From Pseudomonadota bacterium (GTDB lineage: Bacteria; Pseudomonadota; Alphaproteobacteria; Rhizobiales; Hyphomicrobiaceae): DNA of 25,748 nt. Shown here in pieces: positions 1 through 7,273 of the stretch (position 1 is the stretch's first letter; each line of letters opens with the position of its first letter). The position numbers and the translations under genes were made by a program. The notes beneath the pieces are model-generated. The model was not told where the DNA came from. It searched no databases and saw nothing but the letters and a program-made list of their open reading frames with translations. The stretch lies in NCBI GenBank assembly GCA_023412745.1, contig JAEZBZ010000274.1, positions 1 to 25,748 of the forward strand, in the 5' to 3' direction.

Positions 1-21
1 TCAGCTTCCACGCGTCAGACA

Positions 22-1464
22 TCAAACCCCGCCCATCAGCATATATTTGATCTCTACGAACTCTTCGACACCGTGATGTGACCCTTCACGGCCGAGCCCG
101 GATTCCTTGAAACCGCCGAATGGCGCCACTTCTGAGGAAATGATGCCCTCGTTGATGCCCACGATGCCGTATTCCAGTGCCTCGCCGACGCGCCAGACCC
201 GGCCGACGTCACGCGAGTAGAAGTATGCGGCAAGACCGAACTCCGTGTCATTGGCCAGCTTGATGACTTCTTCCTCGGTCTTGAAGCGGAAGAGTGGTGC
301 CACGGGGCCGAACGTCTCCTCGCGCGCGACCGCCATGGCCGTTGTCACACCGGTCAGGATGGTCGGTTCAAAGAAGCTGCCGCCCAGCTCGTGCCGTTTG
401 CCGCCGAGCATGACCTTGGCACCCTTTGAGGTGGCGTCAGCAATATGCTCCTCCACCTTATCCACCGCCGCCTTGTTGATCAGCGGCCCGATGGTGACGC
501 CGGTCTCCGTACCGGGGCCGACCTTCAGCTTCTTGACCTCGGCGGCGAGCTTCTCGGCGAATTTGTCATAAACGCCGTCCTGCACGTAGATGCGGTTAGC
601 GCAGACGCAGGTCTGGCCGGCGTTGCGGTACTTGGACGCCATCGCGCCCTGCACCGCCTTGTCCAGGTCGGCGTCGTCGAACACGATGAACGGTGCGTTC
701 CCGCCAAGCTCCATGCCGACCTTCTTAACAGTCTTGGCACACTGCTCAAGCAGGACCTTGCCGATCTCTGTAGAGCCGGTGAACGTCAGCATCTTGACAA
801 TCGGGCTGCTGGTCAGCTCGCCGCCGATCACGCTGGCCTTGCCGGTGACGACGTTGAACACGCCCTTCGGAATACCGGCCCTCTCGCCGAGTTCGGCCAG
901 CGCCAGCGCCGTCAGCGGAGTTTCGGACGCCGGCTTGCACACCACCGTGCAGCCGACCGCCAGCGCCGGCGACACCTTGCGGGTGATCATGGCGGCGGGG
1001 AAGTTCCACGGCGTGATTGCAGCAACGACGCCAACCGGCTGCTTGATGCAAACGATACGCGCGTCCTTCTTGAAGGTCGGGATCGTCTCGCCGTTGATGC
1101 GCTTGGCTTCCTCGGAAAAGAACTCGGTGAAGGACGCGGCGTAGACCACTTCGCCCTTGGCCTCAGTCACCGGCTTACCCTGCTCGGTCGACATCAGCAG
1201 CGCGAGTTCATCCGCGTATTCGATTTGCAGCTCAAACCAGCGGCGCAAAATCTTAGCGCGATCCTTGGCCAGCATCGCCGACCATTCCGGCAGCGCGCGC
1301 TCCGCGGCCGCGATCGCCTCGCGGGTCCCTTCGGCGCTGGTCATCGGAACCTTGGCGATTTCCTCACCATTGGCCGGGTTGGTGACGGAGAGCTCCGGCT
1401 TTCCGACCCAGCGGCCATCGACGTAGCATTGGGTCTTGAGCAGACTGACGACGGGCTTGTCCAT
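22..1464 (-). CDS. gabD: NAD(P)-dependent succinate-semialdehyde dehydrogenase (ALDH family)
   Basis: A 480-residue aldehyde dehydrogenase, full length for the GabD group, which oxidises succinate semialdehyde to succinate in the cytoplasm (GABA catabolism). The Rossmann-side signature TPWNFP carries Asn154, the general base lies in the MELGG motif (Glu252) and the nucleophile in GQTC (Cys286). The C-terminal PFGGFKESGLGREG motif is typical of GabD/ALDH5-like enzymes. I chose the ATG at 1464 because a longer version (ATG at 1500) adds a non-family N-terminus, and a GGAG sequence sits just upstream of 1464. It is divergent from the phosphatase gene. Substrate assignment is by family resemblance only: glutarate-semialdehyde or another short aldehyde is also possible. 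Confidence 0.85.
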   Translation of the reverse strand: MDKPVVSLLKTQCYVDGRWVGKPELSVTNPANGEEIAKVPMTSAEGTREAIAAAERALPEWSAMLAKDRAKILRRWFELQIEYADELALLMSTEQGKPVTEAKGEVVYAASFTEFFSEEAKRINGETIPTFKKDARIVCIKQPVGVVAAITPWNFPAAMITRKVSPALAVGCTVVCKPASETPLTALALAELGERAGIPKGVFNVVTGKASVIGGELTSSPIVKMLTFTGSTEIGKVLLEQCAKTVKKVGMELGGNAPFIVFDDADLDKAVQGAMASKYRNAGQTCVCANRIYVQDGVYDKFAEKLAAEVKKLKVGPGTETGVTIGPLINKAAVDKVEEHIADATSKGAKVMLGGKRHELGGSFFEPTILTGVTTAMAVAREETFGPVAPLFRFKTEEEVIKLANDTEFGLAAYFYSRDVGRVWRVGEALEYGIVGINEGIISSEVAPFGGFKESGLGREGSHHGVEEFVEIKYMLMGGV

Positions 1465-1640
1465 CGGGCAACTCCATGTAACGAGACTTACAGGGGTCAT
1501 AATACCGCATCAGCGGGCTGACCGGTTTGATCTAAGTCCCGCCCACGCGACTGGCAAGCGCGGTCGTGACCCACAACGGTGCCGTAGCCGGGTCTCAGTT
1601 CGCCGATCCAGAGACCCGAGGAGCAAGGAAACGACGATAG

Positions 1641-2321
1641 ATGCACGACGCAACCCTGGTGTTCGATCTCGACGGTACGCTGATCGATACGGCTCCCGAT
1701 CTCATCCGGGCCGCCAATCACGTTCTTGAGAGCCGCGGCGTGGAGCCAGTCAGCGCTGCGATCCTGCGACCGGAAATCAGCTTCGGTGCTCGCCATATCA
1801 TTTCGGCCGGGCTGAAATCGCGCGGCATCACTGCCAGTGAAGACGAACTGGACGGTATGCTCGACGCCTTCTTAGCCTATTACGCCGACAATATCGCCGT
1901 CGACAGCAAGCCGTTTCCCAATCTCGTCAAGGTGTTGGAGGCCTGCCAAGCCGATGGTGCGACCTTGGCGGTCTGCACCAACAAGCGGGAGCTTTACGCA
2001 CGGCAACTGCTCGATACGCTGGGGCTGCTGCCGCTGTTCAAAGGGCTGGCCGGCCGCGACACCTTCCCCGTTTGCAAGCCGCATCCCGATCATCTGTTCG
2101 GAGCTATCAAACTCGCCAGCGGCAATCCGGCCCGCGCTATCATGGTCGGCGACAGCGATGTCGATGTCGGCACCGCCAAAGCCGCCAAGATCCCCGTGAT
2201 CGGCGTCACCTTCGGCTACACGCATATTCCCGTCACGGAACTGCATGCCGATGCCGTAATCGACGACTACAGCGAGTTCAGGGCCGCGGCGGATGCCATT
2301 CTGGCTCGCATTCCGAGGTAA
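1641..2321 (+). CDS. gph: HAD-superfamily phosphatase, phosphoglycolate phosphatase type
   Basis: A 226-residue HAD hydrolase. Motif I is DLDGTLIDT, with the nucleophile Asp9 and the acid/base Asp11. Motif II is VCTNK near residue 112, the conserved Lys lies in CKPHPDHL, and motif IV is VGDSDVDV near residue 170. Length and the helical cap inserted after motif I match Gph, which removes 2-phosphoglycolate formed by DNA repair or by RuBisCO oxygenation. A purine-rich ribosome site (gaggagcaagga) precedes the ATG. It is followed 39 bases later by an EamA transporter on the same strand. Related HAD phosphatases act on other small phosphoesters, so the exact substrate is not certain. Confidence 0.85.
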   Translation: MHDATLVFDLDGTLIDTAPDLIRAANHVLESRGVEPVSAAILRPEISFGARHIISAGLKSRGITASEDELDGMLDAFLAYYADNIAVDSKPFPNLVKVLEACQADGATLAVCTNKRELYARQLLDTLGLLPLFKGLAGRDTFPVCKPHPDHLFGAIKLASGNPARAIMVGDSDVDVGTAKAAKIPVIGVTFGYTHIPVTELHADAVIDDYSEFRAAADAILARIPR

Positions 2322-2360
2322 TCCCGCGAAGCCCACCATCATCCGCGGGCCGGTATTCTC

Positions 2361-3269
2361 ATGCCGTTGACGCAGTGGCTGCTACTGATTTTCCTGTCCA
2401 TCCTGTGGGGTGGCTCGTTCCTGTTCATCGGCATCGCCGTGCAGGAGCTGCCGACGCTGACACTGGTGCTGGCACGCGTTGGTATCGCCGCCGTGCTGCT
2501 GTTGCCGGTCATCTACGCGATGGGGCTGCGCCTGCCGTCGCGCCTCACCACCTGGCGCGATTTCGCATTGATGTCGCTGCTCAATAACGTCGTGCCGTTT
2601 CTGCTTATCGTGCGCGGCCAGAAGGACATCGCCAGCGGCCTCGCCTCGGTGCTGAACGCCACGACGCCGCTGTTCGCCGTGGTCCTGTCGCACTATTTCG
2701 TAGCCGAGGGGCAAGCTGATCTCAGGCGCATCGTCGGCGTGCTGATCGGCATGAGCGGCGTCGCGGTCCTCGTGGGGCCGGAAGCATTGTTCGGTCAGCC
2801 GGCCAGCGTCTTCGGCATGACGTGCGTGCTCGGCGGCGCTATCTCGTACGCGATCTCCGGCCTGTGGGGAAAACGCTTCAAGGATATCCCGCTGCCGGTC
2901 ACGGCCGCCTGTCCGCTGATCTGCTCGACGCTGCTCCTGCTGCCGCTCGCGCTGGCAATCGACCGGCCCTGGCTGCTGGCAGCGCCCAGCGTCTCAACCA
3001 TTGCGTCGGTGTTGGGGCTGGCCTCGTTATCGACGGCGCTGGCTTACATCATCTTCTTCAGGATCATGGCGGTGTCCGGCCCGACCAATACGATGCTCGT
3101 GACACTACTGATCCCCGTCAGCGCCATCGCCTTCGGCACGCTGGTCCTCAACGAAGTGCTGCTGCCGCGGCATGTCATCGGCGCGCTGGTGATCGGGATG
3201 GCGCTGCTGGTCCTCGACGGGCGGGTGCTGAAGCTATTCCGCGCCCGTGCCCTCACGCCGCCTCAGTAA
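2361..3269 (+). CDS. EamA/DMT-family transporter
   Basis: A 302-residue integral membrane protein of the drug/metabolite transporter superfamily with about ten hydrophobic segments arranged as two EamA repeats (roughly residues 5-135 and 150-290). It opens with the characteristic WLLLIFLSILWGGSF segment, and the loop AYIIFFRIMAVSGP is typical of the second repeat. Members export amino acids, nucleosides or other small metabolites by proton antiport; the substrate cannot be read from the sequence. It follows gph closely and may be co-transcribed with it. Its 3' end overlaps the convergent PPOX gene by 7 bases. Confidence 0.87.
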   Translation: MPLTQWLLLIFLSILWGGSFLFIGIAVQELPTLTLVLARVGIAAVLLLPVIYAMGLRLPSRLTTWRDFALMSLLNNVVPFLLIVRGQKDIASGLASVLNATTPLFAVVLSHYFVAEGQADLRRIVGVLIGMSGVAVLVGPEALFGQPASVFGMTCVLGGAISYAISGLWGKRFKDIPLPVTAACPLICSTLLLLPLALAIDRPWLLAAPSVSTIASVLGLASLSTALAYIIFFRIMAVSGPTNTMLVTLLIPVSAIAFGTLVLNEVLLPRHVIGALVIGMALLVLDGRVLKLFRARALTPPQ

Positions 3270-3874
3270 AGCACCGTGCGATAGCGCGCCACCATTGCAT
3301 CCTGCGGCTCGACCGCGTCGGTGCTTTCGGTCTGATCGCGCATCATCTCGTTCATGGTCGGCAGTTCGCTGCGCGCGATGTGCGCGGCCGGATCCCACAG
3401 CTTCGAGCGCATCAGCGCCTTGGCGCAGTGCAGGTAGGCCTCGCGCACACGCACCATCACGACCAGCCGCGGCAGCTTGCCGGACCGCGCGAACAACGCG
3501 CGCAACGCCTCATCGGTATGTAGCTCCGCCGTGCCGTTGACGCGCAACACTTCGTCGACGCCGGGAATGAGAAACATCAGGCCGACATTGGGATTGGCCA
3601 GGATGTTAGACAGCGTATCGAGGCGGTTGTTGCCTGGCCAATCCGGGATCAGCAGCGTGTGGTCGTCGGCGACCTGCACAAAACCCGGCTGATCCCCGCG
3701 CGGTGACACATCGCCCAGCCCATCGTCACCCATCGACGAGATCGCCACGAACGGCGACAGGGTTATGAAGCGGCGGCAATGGCGGTCGAGATGGCTAAGC
3801 TGCTTTTTCAGCGCCCGCTCGTGCGCGGGAGGATAAAGTGCGCGCAACGCTTCCAGCGAGGTTAAGCGTGTCAT
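3263..3874 (-). CDS. PPOX-class FMN-dependent flavoprotein (MSMEG_1061-like)
   Basis: A 203-residue protein of the pyridoxamine-5'-phosphate oxidase-like split-barrel fold. The segment SPRGDQPGFVQVADD followed by IPDWPGNNRLDTLSNI and VGLMFLIPG (about residues 57-103) is the signature of the MSMEG_1061-type PPOX subfamily, where the Arg/Asn residues contact the flavin phosphate. These are cytosolic FMN- or F420-type oxidoreductases with mostly unknown substrates. It is the last gene of the minus-strand cluster dsrE, racemase, lbpA, PPOX, 74 bases after the lbpA stop, so a redox role linked to that cluster is possible but unproven. Confidence 0.82.
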   Translation of the reverse strand: MTRLTSLEALRALYPPAHERALKKQLSHLDRHCRRFITLSPFVAISSMGDDGLGDVSPRGDQPGFVQVADDHTLLIPDWPGNNRLDTLSNILANPNVGLMFLIPGVDEVLRVNGTAELHTDEALRALFARSGKLPRLVVMVRVREAYLHCAKALMRSKLWDPAAHIARSELPTMNEMMRDQTESTDAVEPQDAMVARYRTVLY

Positions 3875-3948
3875 GAGTTGCCACCGCTATTTCCGCACGT
3901 TGCCGTCAGTCCTTGCGCAGCACGACCCGGCGGTCAAGACGAACCAGA

Positions 3949-4392
3949 CTAAGGCGCGCAGCCGTCGAAGCCCTCCGACGCCATCTTGGCTTCATAGGGC
4001 GTCGTCACCTCACTGCCCGGCACCAGCGTTGGCTTCACCGCCGCCCAGTCAGACGGCTTCAGGATAACGAACCAGCCGAGATCGTAGGGGTCCTGGTTGA
4101 CCAGATTGGGGTTGGCGATGAGATCGTCGTTGACCTTCACCACCTCTCCGGCCGCCGCCGACTTCGCCGGGCCGACCCACTTGCCGCTTTCGATTGTGGC
4201 ACAGCTTCGCCCCGCCTCTACCGGCCGCCCGACGCGTTTCGGCGTGAACGCCACGATTTGCCCGGCCATGGCGGTCGCAACCGTCGTCATGCCGAGTTGC
4301 ACGGTGCCATCGCCCAGTTCGCGAAACCAGATGTGGTTGTCGACATCGTAGAGCAGGTCGTCCGGCAGATTGCAGCCTTTGACAAGAGGCAT
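3949..4392 (-). CDS. lbpA: GcvH-like lipoate-binding protein, LbpA type
   Basis: A 147-residue protein with the glycine-cleavage H-protein fold. The N-terminal GCNLPDDLLYDVDNHIWF leads into the barrel, and the lipoyl-attachment site is ATIESGKWVG with Lys71. True GcvH proteins usually have ESVKA followed by a small residue; the KWVG version with an N-terminal GC..P..L.YD is what I recall for LbpA proteins of the sHdr sulfur-oxidation pathway and archaeal relatives. No gcvT or gcvP is nearby. Instead a DsrE sulfurtransferase lies upstream in the same cluster, and an sLpl/LipS lipoate-assembly operon starts 2.4 kb away. The ATG at 4392 fits the family start; the frame is open back to 4485 but the extra 31 residues look non-coding. 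Predicted role: carrier whose lipoyl group accepts sulfur or reducing equivalents in sulfur oxidation. Confidence 0.8.
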   Translation of the reverse strand: MPLVKGCNLPDDLLYDVDNHIWFRELGDGTVQLGMTTVATAMAGQIVAFTPKRVGRPVEAGRSCATIESGKWVGPAKSAAAGEVVKVNDDLIANPNLVNQDPYDLGWFVILKPSDWAAVKPTLVPGSEVTTPYEAKMASEGFDGCAP

Positions 4393-4426
4393 GGCGTCAC
4401 CTGGTCCCGATTGCGCGGCGCGCCGC

Positions 4427-5149
4427 CTATTCCGCCGCCGCGACATGAACCTCATATCCGGCCAGTGCCCAGGCGAGCGCGGCATCGACGTGGATCAAGG
4501 TTGTATCGAACGCCGGCATCGGCGCATTGTCGACGTTGAGCAGCATGCACACCTCGGTGCAGCCGAGGATCAGGCAATCGGCGCCGGCATCCTTGACGCG
4601 CTTGGCGGCCGCGATGAACATGCTGCGCGAGGCCTCGTCAATGACGCCCTTACACAGCTCATCGAAGATGATGCGATTGATCTCGGCGCGGTCCTCGGGC
4701 CCCGGCACGATGACATCGAGCCCGTACTGATCCCGCAGCCGGCCGATGTAGAAGTCCTGTTCCATGGTATAGCGCGTGCCGATCAGCCCCGGGCGCTTGT
4801 AGCCCGCCGCCACGATCTGTTCGGCCGTCGCGTCGGCGAGGTGCAGGAAGGGGATGCTGATCGCATCGGTGATGTGCGAAGCAACCTTGTGCATGGTGTT
4901 GGTGGCCAGGATCACCATTTGCGCGCCGGCGCGCTCAAGCCCAACTGCGGCGTCGGCCAACAGCTTGCCCGCGTCGTCCCAGCGCCCGCTCGCCTGCATC
5001 GCCTCGACCTCGGCGAAATCGACCGACCAGATCACGACCTTGGCGGAATGCAATCCGCCGAGACGCCGCCGCGTTTCGGAATTGAGCCGCGCGTAATAGA
5101 GCGCCGTCGATTCAGCACTCATACCGCCGATAATTCCGATAACGCGCAT
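4427..5149 (-). CDS. Aspartate/glutamate racemase-family protein (YgeA-like), first catalytic Cys replaced
   Basis: A 240-residue member of the PLP-independent Asp/Glu racemase family, similar in pattern to E. coli YgeA (GGMSAEST near the N-terminus, GTRYTMEQDFY at about residue 124, FDTTLIH near the end). These enzymes use two cysteines as opposite-face acid/base. Here the second is present in LGCTEV (Cys197), but the first position reads LATNTMHK, with Ala82 (codon GCC) where YgeA has Cys as I recall it. A normal two-base racemase is therefore doubtful; a one-cysteine lyase, decarboxylase or isomerase, or a non-racemising role, is possible. The ATG at 5149 begins the expected MRVIGIIGG strand. 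The gene sits between dsrE and lbpA on the same strand, 34 bases before lbpA. Confidence 0.83.
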   Translation of the reverse strand: MRVIGIIGGMSAESTALYYARLNSETRRRLGGLHSAKVVIWSVDFAEVEAMQASGRWDDAGKLLADAAVGLERAGAQMVILATNTMHKVASHITDAISIPFLHLADATAEQIVAAGYKRPGLIGTRYTMEQDFYIGRLRDQYGLDVIVPGPEDRAEINRIIFDELCKGVIDEASRSMFIAAAKRVKDAGADCLILGCTEVCMLLNVDNAPMPAFDTTLIHVDAALAWALAGYEVHVAAAE

Positions 5150-5261
5150 CTCAAACCTGCTCTGTTCTGCCGAACTTGCCAAAGGGCGCAACCGACCGGT
5201 CCCTCAGTGCAGCCTAATCACACATGCTGAATTATCGAACCGCCAACCGCCACGCTGCGGC

Positions 5262-5639
5262 TCAATACGTCAGCACTTTCACATCGGTTTCCATGATTTC
5301 TTCGACGACATGCGCGCCGCCCACGATACCCGCGCATTCCGGGATCAGATCTTCCTTGGTCATTCCGAAAAGATCGAGATTAGGCGAGCAGCAATAGAAT
5401 TTCACGCCAGCCTCGTGGGCATCCCTGATGAAATCGTAGACCGTCTTGGAGCTGCCGGGCTTCACCACCAGCCTTTCCGCAACACCCTTTTTCATGAGTT
5501 TCCCGGCGGTAGCGGTACAGACAACGTCAACCTCATATTCCATCGCGGCGGCCACCGACGCCTGGAAAATCGGTGCGCCCAGTTCCTCGCCATTGCGCGG
5601 GTCGGTGTTGGCCATGATAATAAGAAGCTTCTTGGCCAT
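5262..5639 (-). CDS. dsrE: DsrE-family sulfurtransferase (DsrE3C-like)
   Basis: A 125-residue DsrE/DsrF-fold protein: a beta-strand KKLLIIMAN followed by Asp/Asn-rich loop, then a helix, with vicinal cysteines FYCCSPN (Cys83, Cys84), a third Cys102 in IPECAGIVGG and the C-terminal strand DVKVLTY. DsrE3-type proteins accept and pass persulfide sulfur in the cytoplasm, usually together with TusA. The cysteine placement matches the DsrE3C group of Hyphomicrobium-type sulfur oxidisers as I remember it. It is the first gene of the minus-strand set that continues with the racemase-like gene and lbpA. A gap of 112 bases separates it from the racemase, so the operon could have an internal start. It is divergent from an EamA transporter. 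Confidence 0.83.
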   Translation of the reverse strand: MAKKLLIIMANTDPRNGEELGAPIFQASVAAAMEYEVDVVCTATAGKLMKKGVAERLVVKPGSSKTVYDFIRDAHEAGVKFYCCSPNLDLFGMTKEDLIPECAGIVGGAHVVEEIMETDVKVLTY

Positions 5640-5714
5640 TGTGTTTCCTCAGGATCGGTGCCTATCCATTCCTTGAACCGGGCGAAACCAGCAACTGCTC
5701 TGACAAGACTTGCC

Positions 5715-5741
5715 TGAATCGAACATACTACTCGAAATTCA
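5715..5741. promoter_or_regulatory. Imperfect dyad with GAAT/ATTC arms between dsrE and the EamA gene
   Basis: TGAATCGA and TCGAAATTCA form an imperfect inverted repeat around a 9-base centre, in the 211-base divergent region upstream of dsrE. ArsR-type sulfur regulators (SqrR, SoxR, sHdrR) bind dyads with ATTC/GAAT elements as I recall, but here the arms point the other way (GAAT first) and no binding protein is encoded in the window. The site is seen; its function is only a suggestion. Confidence 0.25.
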
Positions 5742-5850
5742 CCAGATGAAACCGTAGTCCGCACACCGTCAGCGGGCAAGCCAATATCCAGAACGATGAA
5801 GTCAACGGGAGACTGCCCCGCAAAGAGGGCACCCGACAGGAAGCGCCGGA

Positions 5851-6750
5851 ATGACGGATACGACCGTGACGAAATACGATACCCGGGTGTTTTTTGCCCT
5901 CGCCTGGATGGGCGTCGCGCTTGCCTCGTTCTCCACGATCGCGATCGCTGGCCGGCAGGCGTCGCGCGGTATCGCGACGCTCGACATGATTTGCTATCGC
6001 AGCCTCATCACGCTGGCGATGGTGCTGATCCCGATCATGATGGGGCCCGGCCTGGCAGCCATGCGCACGCAGCGACTGCGTTGGCATGTGGCGCGGAACT
6101 GTGTCCACTTCATCGCCCAGTATAGCTGGCTTGCCGCCCTGACCATGATCCCCCTGGCGCAGCTTTTCGCGCTGGAGTTCACGGCTCCGATCTGGGTTGC
6201 CTGCCTGGCGCCGCTGCTGCTCGGCGAACGCCTGACACGCACCCGTGTCATCTCGGCCGTATTGGGTTTTACTGGTCTGCTGATTGTCGCGCGCCCAGGC
6301 GTCATCCCGCTCAGTGTCGGCGTCAGTCTGGGCATGCTCGCGGCACTTGGCTTTGCCCTGTCGATGCTGACCACCAAATCTCTGACCCGCACCGAACAGC
6401 CGCTGCAGATCCTGTTCTTCATGTTTGCGATACAGTCTGCAATTTCGATCGTGCTACTGTCACTGTTCGGATCAAAGACGCTGCCGGATCTGGGAACGTT
6501 CGGTTGGATCACCTGCCTTTCGCTGGCGGGCCTGACCGGACACTATGCGCTGGTGCGTGCCTTCTCGCTTGCCGACGCGATCATCGTGGCACCGATGGAC
6601 TTTCTGCGCCTGCCGCTGATCGCGGTGGTCGGGGCCCTGCTTTACAACGAGCCCTTAGACCTCATCGTGCTGTTCGGCGGCTTGGTGATCATTGCCGGCA
6701 ATCTCACCAATCTGTGGGGCGAACGCCGCGGTCTGCCCAAAGCCGAATGA
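5851..6750 (+). CDS. EamA/DMT-family transporter
   Basis: A 299-residue protein with about ten membrane segments and two EamA repeats (approximately residues 12-145 and 155-288). It is distinct from the first EamA protein at 2361-3269: it carries AALTMIPLAQLFALEFTAP in repeat one and AFSLADAIIVAPMDFLRLP in repeat two, a pattern common to the RhaT/YdcZ-like alphaproteobacterial exporters. The ATG follows a GGAAG ribosome site at a good distance. The substrate is unknown. It is convergent with the thioesterase gene, leaving only 13 bases between their stops, and divergent from dsrE. Confidence 0.87.
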   Translation: MTDTTVTKYDTRVFFALAWMGVALASFSTIAIAGRQASRGIATLDMICYRSLITLAMVLIPIMMGPGLAAMRTQRLRWHVARNCVHFIAQYSWLAALTMIPLAQLFALEFTAPIWVACLAPLLLGERLTRTRVISAVLGFTGLLIVARPGVIPLSVGVSLGMLAALGFALSMLTTKSLTRTEQPLQILFFMFAIQSAISIVLLSLFGSKTLPDLGTFGWITCLSLAGLTGHYALVRAFSLADAIIVAPMDFLRLPLIAVVGALLYNEPLDLIVLFGGLVIIAGNLTNLWGERRGLPKAE

Positions 6751-6763
6751 TCGGCTGCACATC

Positions 6764-7273
6764 TTACGCCGACTTCGGTGGAATCTTGATGCGGCGCCCG
6801 GCACGCTCCGGCCAAGGTTGCGTGTCCGCTGCCGCTTTCAAAGTTTCGAGCCGGGCAAGCGGCGCCGCACGCCACGGTGCCGAGCGCCGCGCTGCAAGAT
6901 CGACACACAGGAACATCCATTCCGATGTCGCCGCCACCCAGTCGTCGGTCGCATGGCGCATCTCGCTGTAGAGATGCACGCGCTTGGCATCGACATCGAG
7001 CACGCGAATGAACACGCGCACGGGATCGGTGCGGAACACTTCGCGCAAATAACAGATGTGCGCTTCAAGCGCGACGTAGGAAAAACCGGTCGCCTTGACG
7101 TCCTCCGGCCCCAGGCCGATCGTCGCCAGCGTCTCGTCAAAGGCGCGATCGAAAATGACGTTGTAGAACGCCATGTTCAGGTGATCGTTGTAGTCGATCC
7201 AGCTCTGTTGAATCTCGATCGGGGAGGAAACCAGTAGGCCGTGTTCGGTCAGTCCAACGGTGAGCGTCGTCAT
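6764..7273 (-). CDS. Acyl-CoA thioesterase, hot-dog fold (4HBT-like)
   Basis: A 169-residue single hot-dog-domain protein. The active-site loop reads IDYNDHLNMAFYNVIFDRAFD (residues 26-46), matching the DxNxHxN..Y..FD pattern of 4-hydroxybenzoyl-CoA and betainyl-CoA-type thioesterases, which hydrolyse acyl-CoA thioesters in the cytoplasm. Its ATG overlaps the stop of the ligase gene (ATGA at 7270-7273), so the two are translationally coupled, and it is the last gene of the lipoate-assembly operon. A role in freeing octanoate or removing mischarged acyl groups would fit this position, but the substrate is inference only. The C-terminus (RAGRRIKIP) is basic. Confidence 0.82.
   Translation of the reverse strand: MTTLTVGLTEHGLLVSSPIEIQQSWIDYNDHLNMAFYNVIFDRAFDETLATIGLGPEDVKATGFSYVALEAHICYLREVFRTDPVRVFIRVLDVDAKRVHLYSEMRHATDDWVAATSEWMFLCVDLAARRSAPWRAAPLARLETLKAAADTQPWPERAGRRIKIPPKSA

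Noticed and set aside
445..1521. A 358-codon plus-strand open frame opposite gabD
   Set aside because: It is antisense to a clear aldehyde dehydrogenase, is Arg/His/Ala-rich with no domain, and arises from third-position GC bias.
3949..4392. Canonical glycine-cleavage H protein
   Set aside because: No gcvT or gcvP is adjacent, the lipoyl site is ESGKWVG, and the neighbourhood is sulfur/lipoate related; LbpA fits better, though GcvH remains the fallback.
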